Program-made: the position numbers and the translations under genes
In this document: positions 5,219 through 5,671 of the stretch, piece after piece
Numbering within the stretch: the stretch's first letter is position 1
Layout of the letters: every line of letters begins with the position of its first letter
Assembly (NCBI GenBank): GCA_018263005.1
Contig: JADFDH010000016.1
Location: 1 to 5,671, forward strand
Source: Methanobacterium sp.
GTDB lineage: Archaea; Methanobacteriota; Methanobacteria; Methanobacteriales; Methanobacteriaceae
Direction: 5' to 3'
Length of the DNA stretch: 5,671 bases
Notes under the pieces: model-generated
The model's database searches: none
What the model was told of the DNA's origin: nothing
Seen by the model: only the letters and a program-made list of their open reading frames with translations

Positions 5219-5671
5219 GATGGCTTTAAGGAGCTTTTTTGATTCTTTAGCAGGTTCGAAATCGGGTTTTAATTCTAAAGCCTTATCAAAGTGTTCAATT
5301 GCCTCTTGAACTTTTCTATTTTTTGCAAGAATTAAGCCTTTACTATACCATACATGAAAATTTTGTGGAGCTAATTCTATAGCCTTATCAAAGCATTTAA
5401 AAGCCTCTTGGTAATTTTTAATAGATCCAAGAGATATGCCTTTATAATTCCATGCATCAACATAGGTCGGATCTAACTCTAAAGCTTTATCAAAGTATTT
5501 AAGAGCTTCCTGATATTTTTTACTTTTCGTAAGAGCCAGACCCTTGTTATACCACGCCTTAACATATCCTGGATCTATTTTCAAAGCTTTATCAAAACAT
5601 CCATATGCTTTATCAAATTTTTTAAGCCCTTCAAGGGCTAATCCTTTATTGTTCCATAAACGGGGATCTTT
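5204..5671 (-). CDS. TPR protein, C-terminal part (partial at the right edge)
   Basis: The frame is open from the window edge to TGA 5204-5206, 155 residues, so the start lies outside. An in-frame TTG at 5584 falls in the middle of a repeat and is not a believable start: the 29 codons before it (KDPRLWNNKG...) are an ordinary TPR. There are four 34-residue repeats with the signatures AWYNKG, EALKYFDKALELDP and EAIEHFDKALELKP, followed by a capping helix (PDFEPAKESKKLLKAI). The C-terminus is closely related to that of the nine-repeat gene (PDFEPAKKAKEEILASIS), so the two are paralogues. The last four residues, HRIP, appear to be read from module-derived sequence, meaning the natural stop was lost in a deletion. 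It is a likely cytoplasmic protein-binding scaffold; no other domain is visible in this part. Confidence 0.85.
   Translation of the reverse strand, partial: KDPRLWNNKGLALEGLKKFDKAYGCFDKALKIDPGYVKAWYNKGLALTKSKKYQEALKYFDKALELDPTYVDAWNYKGISLGSIKNYQEAFKCFDKAIELAPQNFHVWYSKGLILAKNRKVQEAIEHFDKALELKPDFEPAKESKKLLKAIHRIP

Noticed and set aside
5204..5584. Complete 126-codon TPR gene starting at TTG 5584
   Set aside because: The frame continues as good TPR sequence to the window edge, so the gene is partial and the TTG is internal.
1..5671. Insertion sequence or transposon as the cause of the module copies
   Set aside because: I saw no transposase, terminal inverted repeats or target-site duplications at the module edges.

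Overview
The window is AT-rich, and every gene I can support lies on the minus strand, so it is described from position 5671 down to 1. It probably comes from a methanogenic archaeon of the Methanobacteriales (Methanobacterium-like). The grounds are the abundance of 'AWYNKG...EALxxFDKALELDP' tetratricopeptide repeats (TPRs), typical of that group's genomes, BRE/TATA-like promoter elements, a GGTG-type Shine-Dalgarno site, AGA/AGG and ATA codon use, and a large Asn-rich protein with N-X-S/T sequons. This assignment is inferred from style, not from a database match.

The layout alternates TPR genes with copies of one unrecognised protein module. In transcription order: (1) the 3' part of a TPR gene (5671-5204); (2) a degraded 5' remnant of the module (about 5218-5005), then an intact 347-codon ORF that starts inside the module (5004-3961); (3) a small protein with three predicted membrane segments (3959-3663), one base after the previous stop; (4) a short TPR gene (3619-3305); (5) the longest module protein, 672 aa (3287-1269); (6) a nine-repeat TPR gene (1282-285) that overlaps the 672-aa gene by 14 bp and is broken by one missing A; (7) an intergenic gap with a good promoter candidate (284-183); (8) a third module copy, truncated at the same point as the 347-codon ORF and running off the left edge (182-1).

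The module (about 180 residues, roughly 70% identical by eye between the two long copies, with invariant Cys and His positions) is followed by completely different, hydrophobic, C-terminal tails. Conserved body, variable tail, 5'-truncated extra copies and a small membrane protein directly after one tail resemble the layout of polymorphic toxin/immunity loci. A pore-forming toxin-like system in an archaeon is therefore the most interesting hypothesis, but no catalytic or toxin domain is recognised and it remains inference. Alternatives are a family of cell-surface proteins with membrane-anchoring tails, or a decaying tandem array of TPR/surface-protein genes.

Several parts are visibly damaged: two single-base indels in runs of A (592-596 and 5043-5047), a deletion that fuses a TPR C-terminus to module sequence (near 5206-5218), and truncated module copies. 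The indels could be sequencing errors; the truncations cannot be explained that way. I see no tRNA, rRNA, CRISPR array, insertion sequence or origin.
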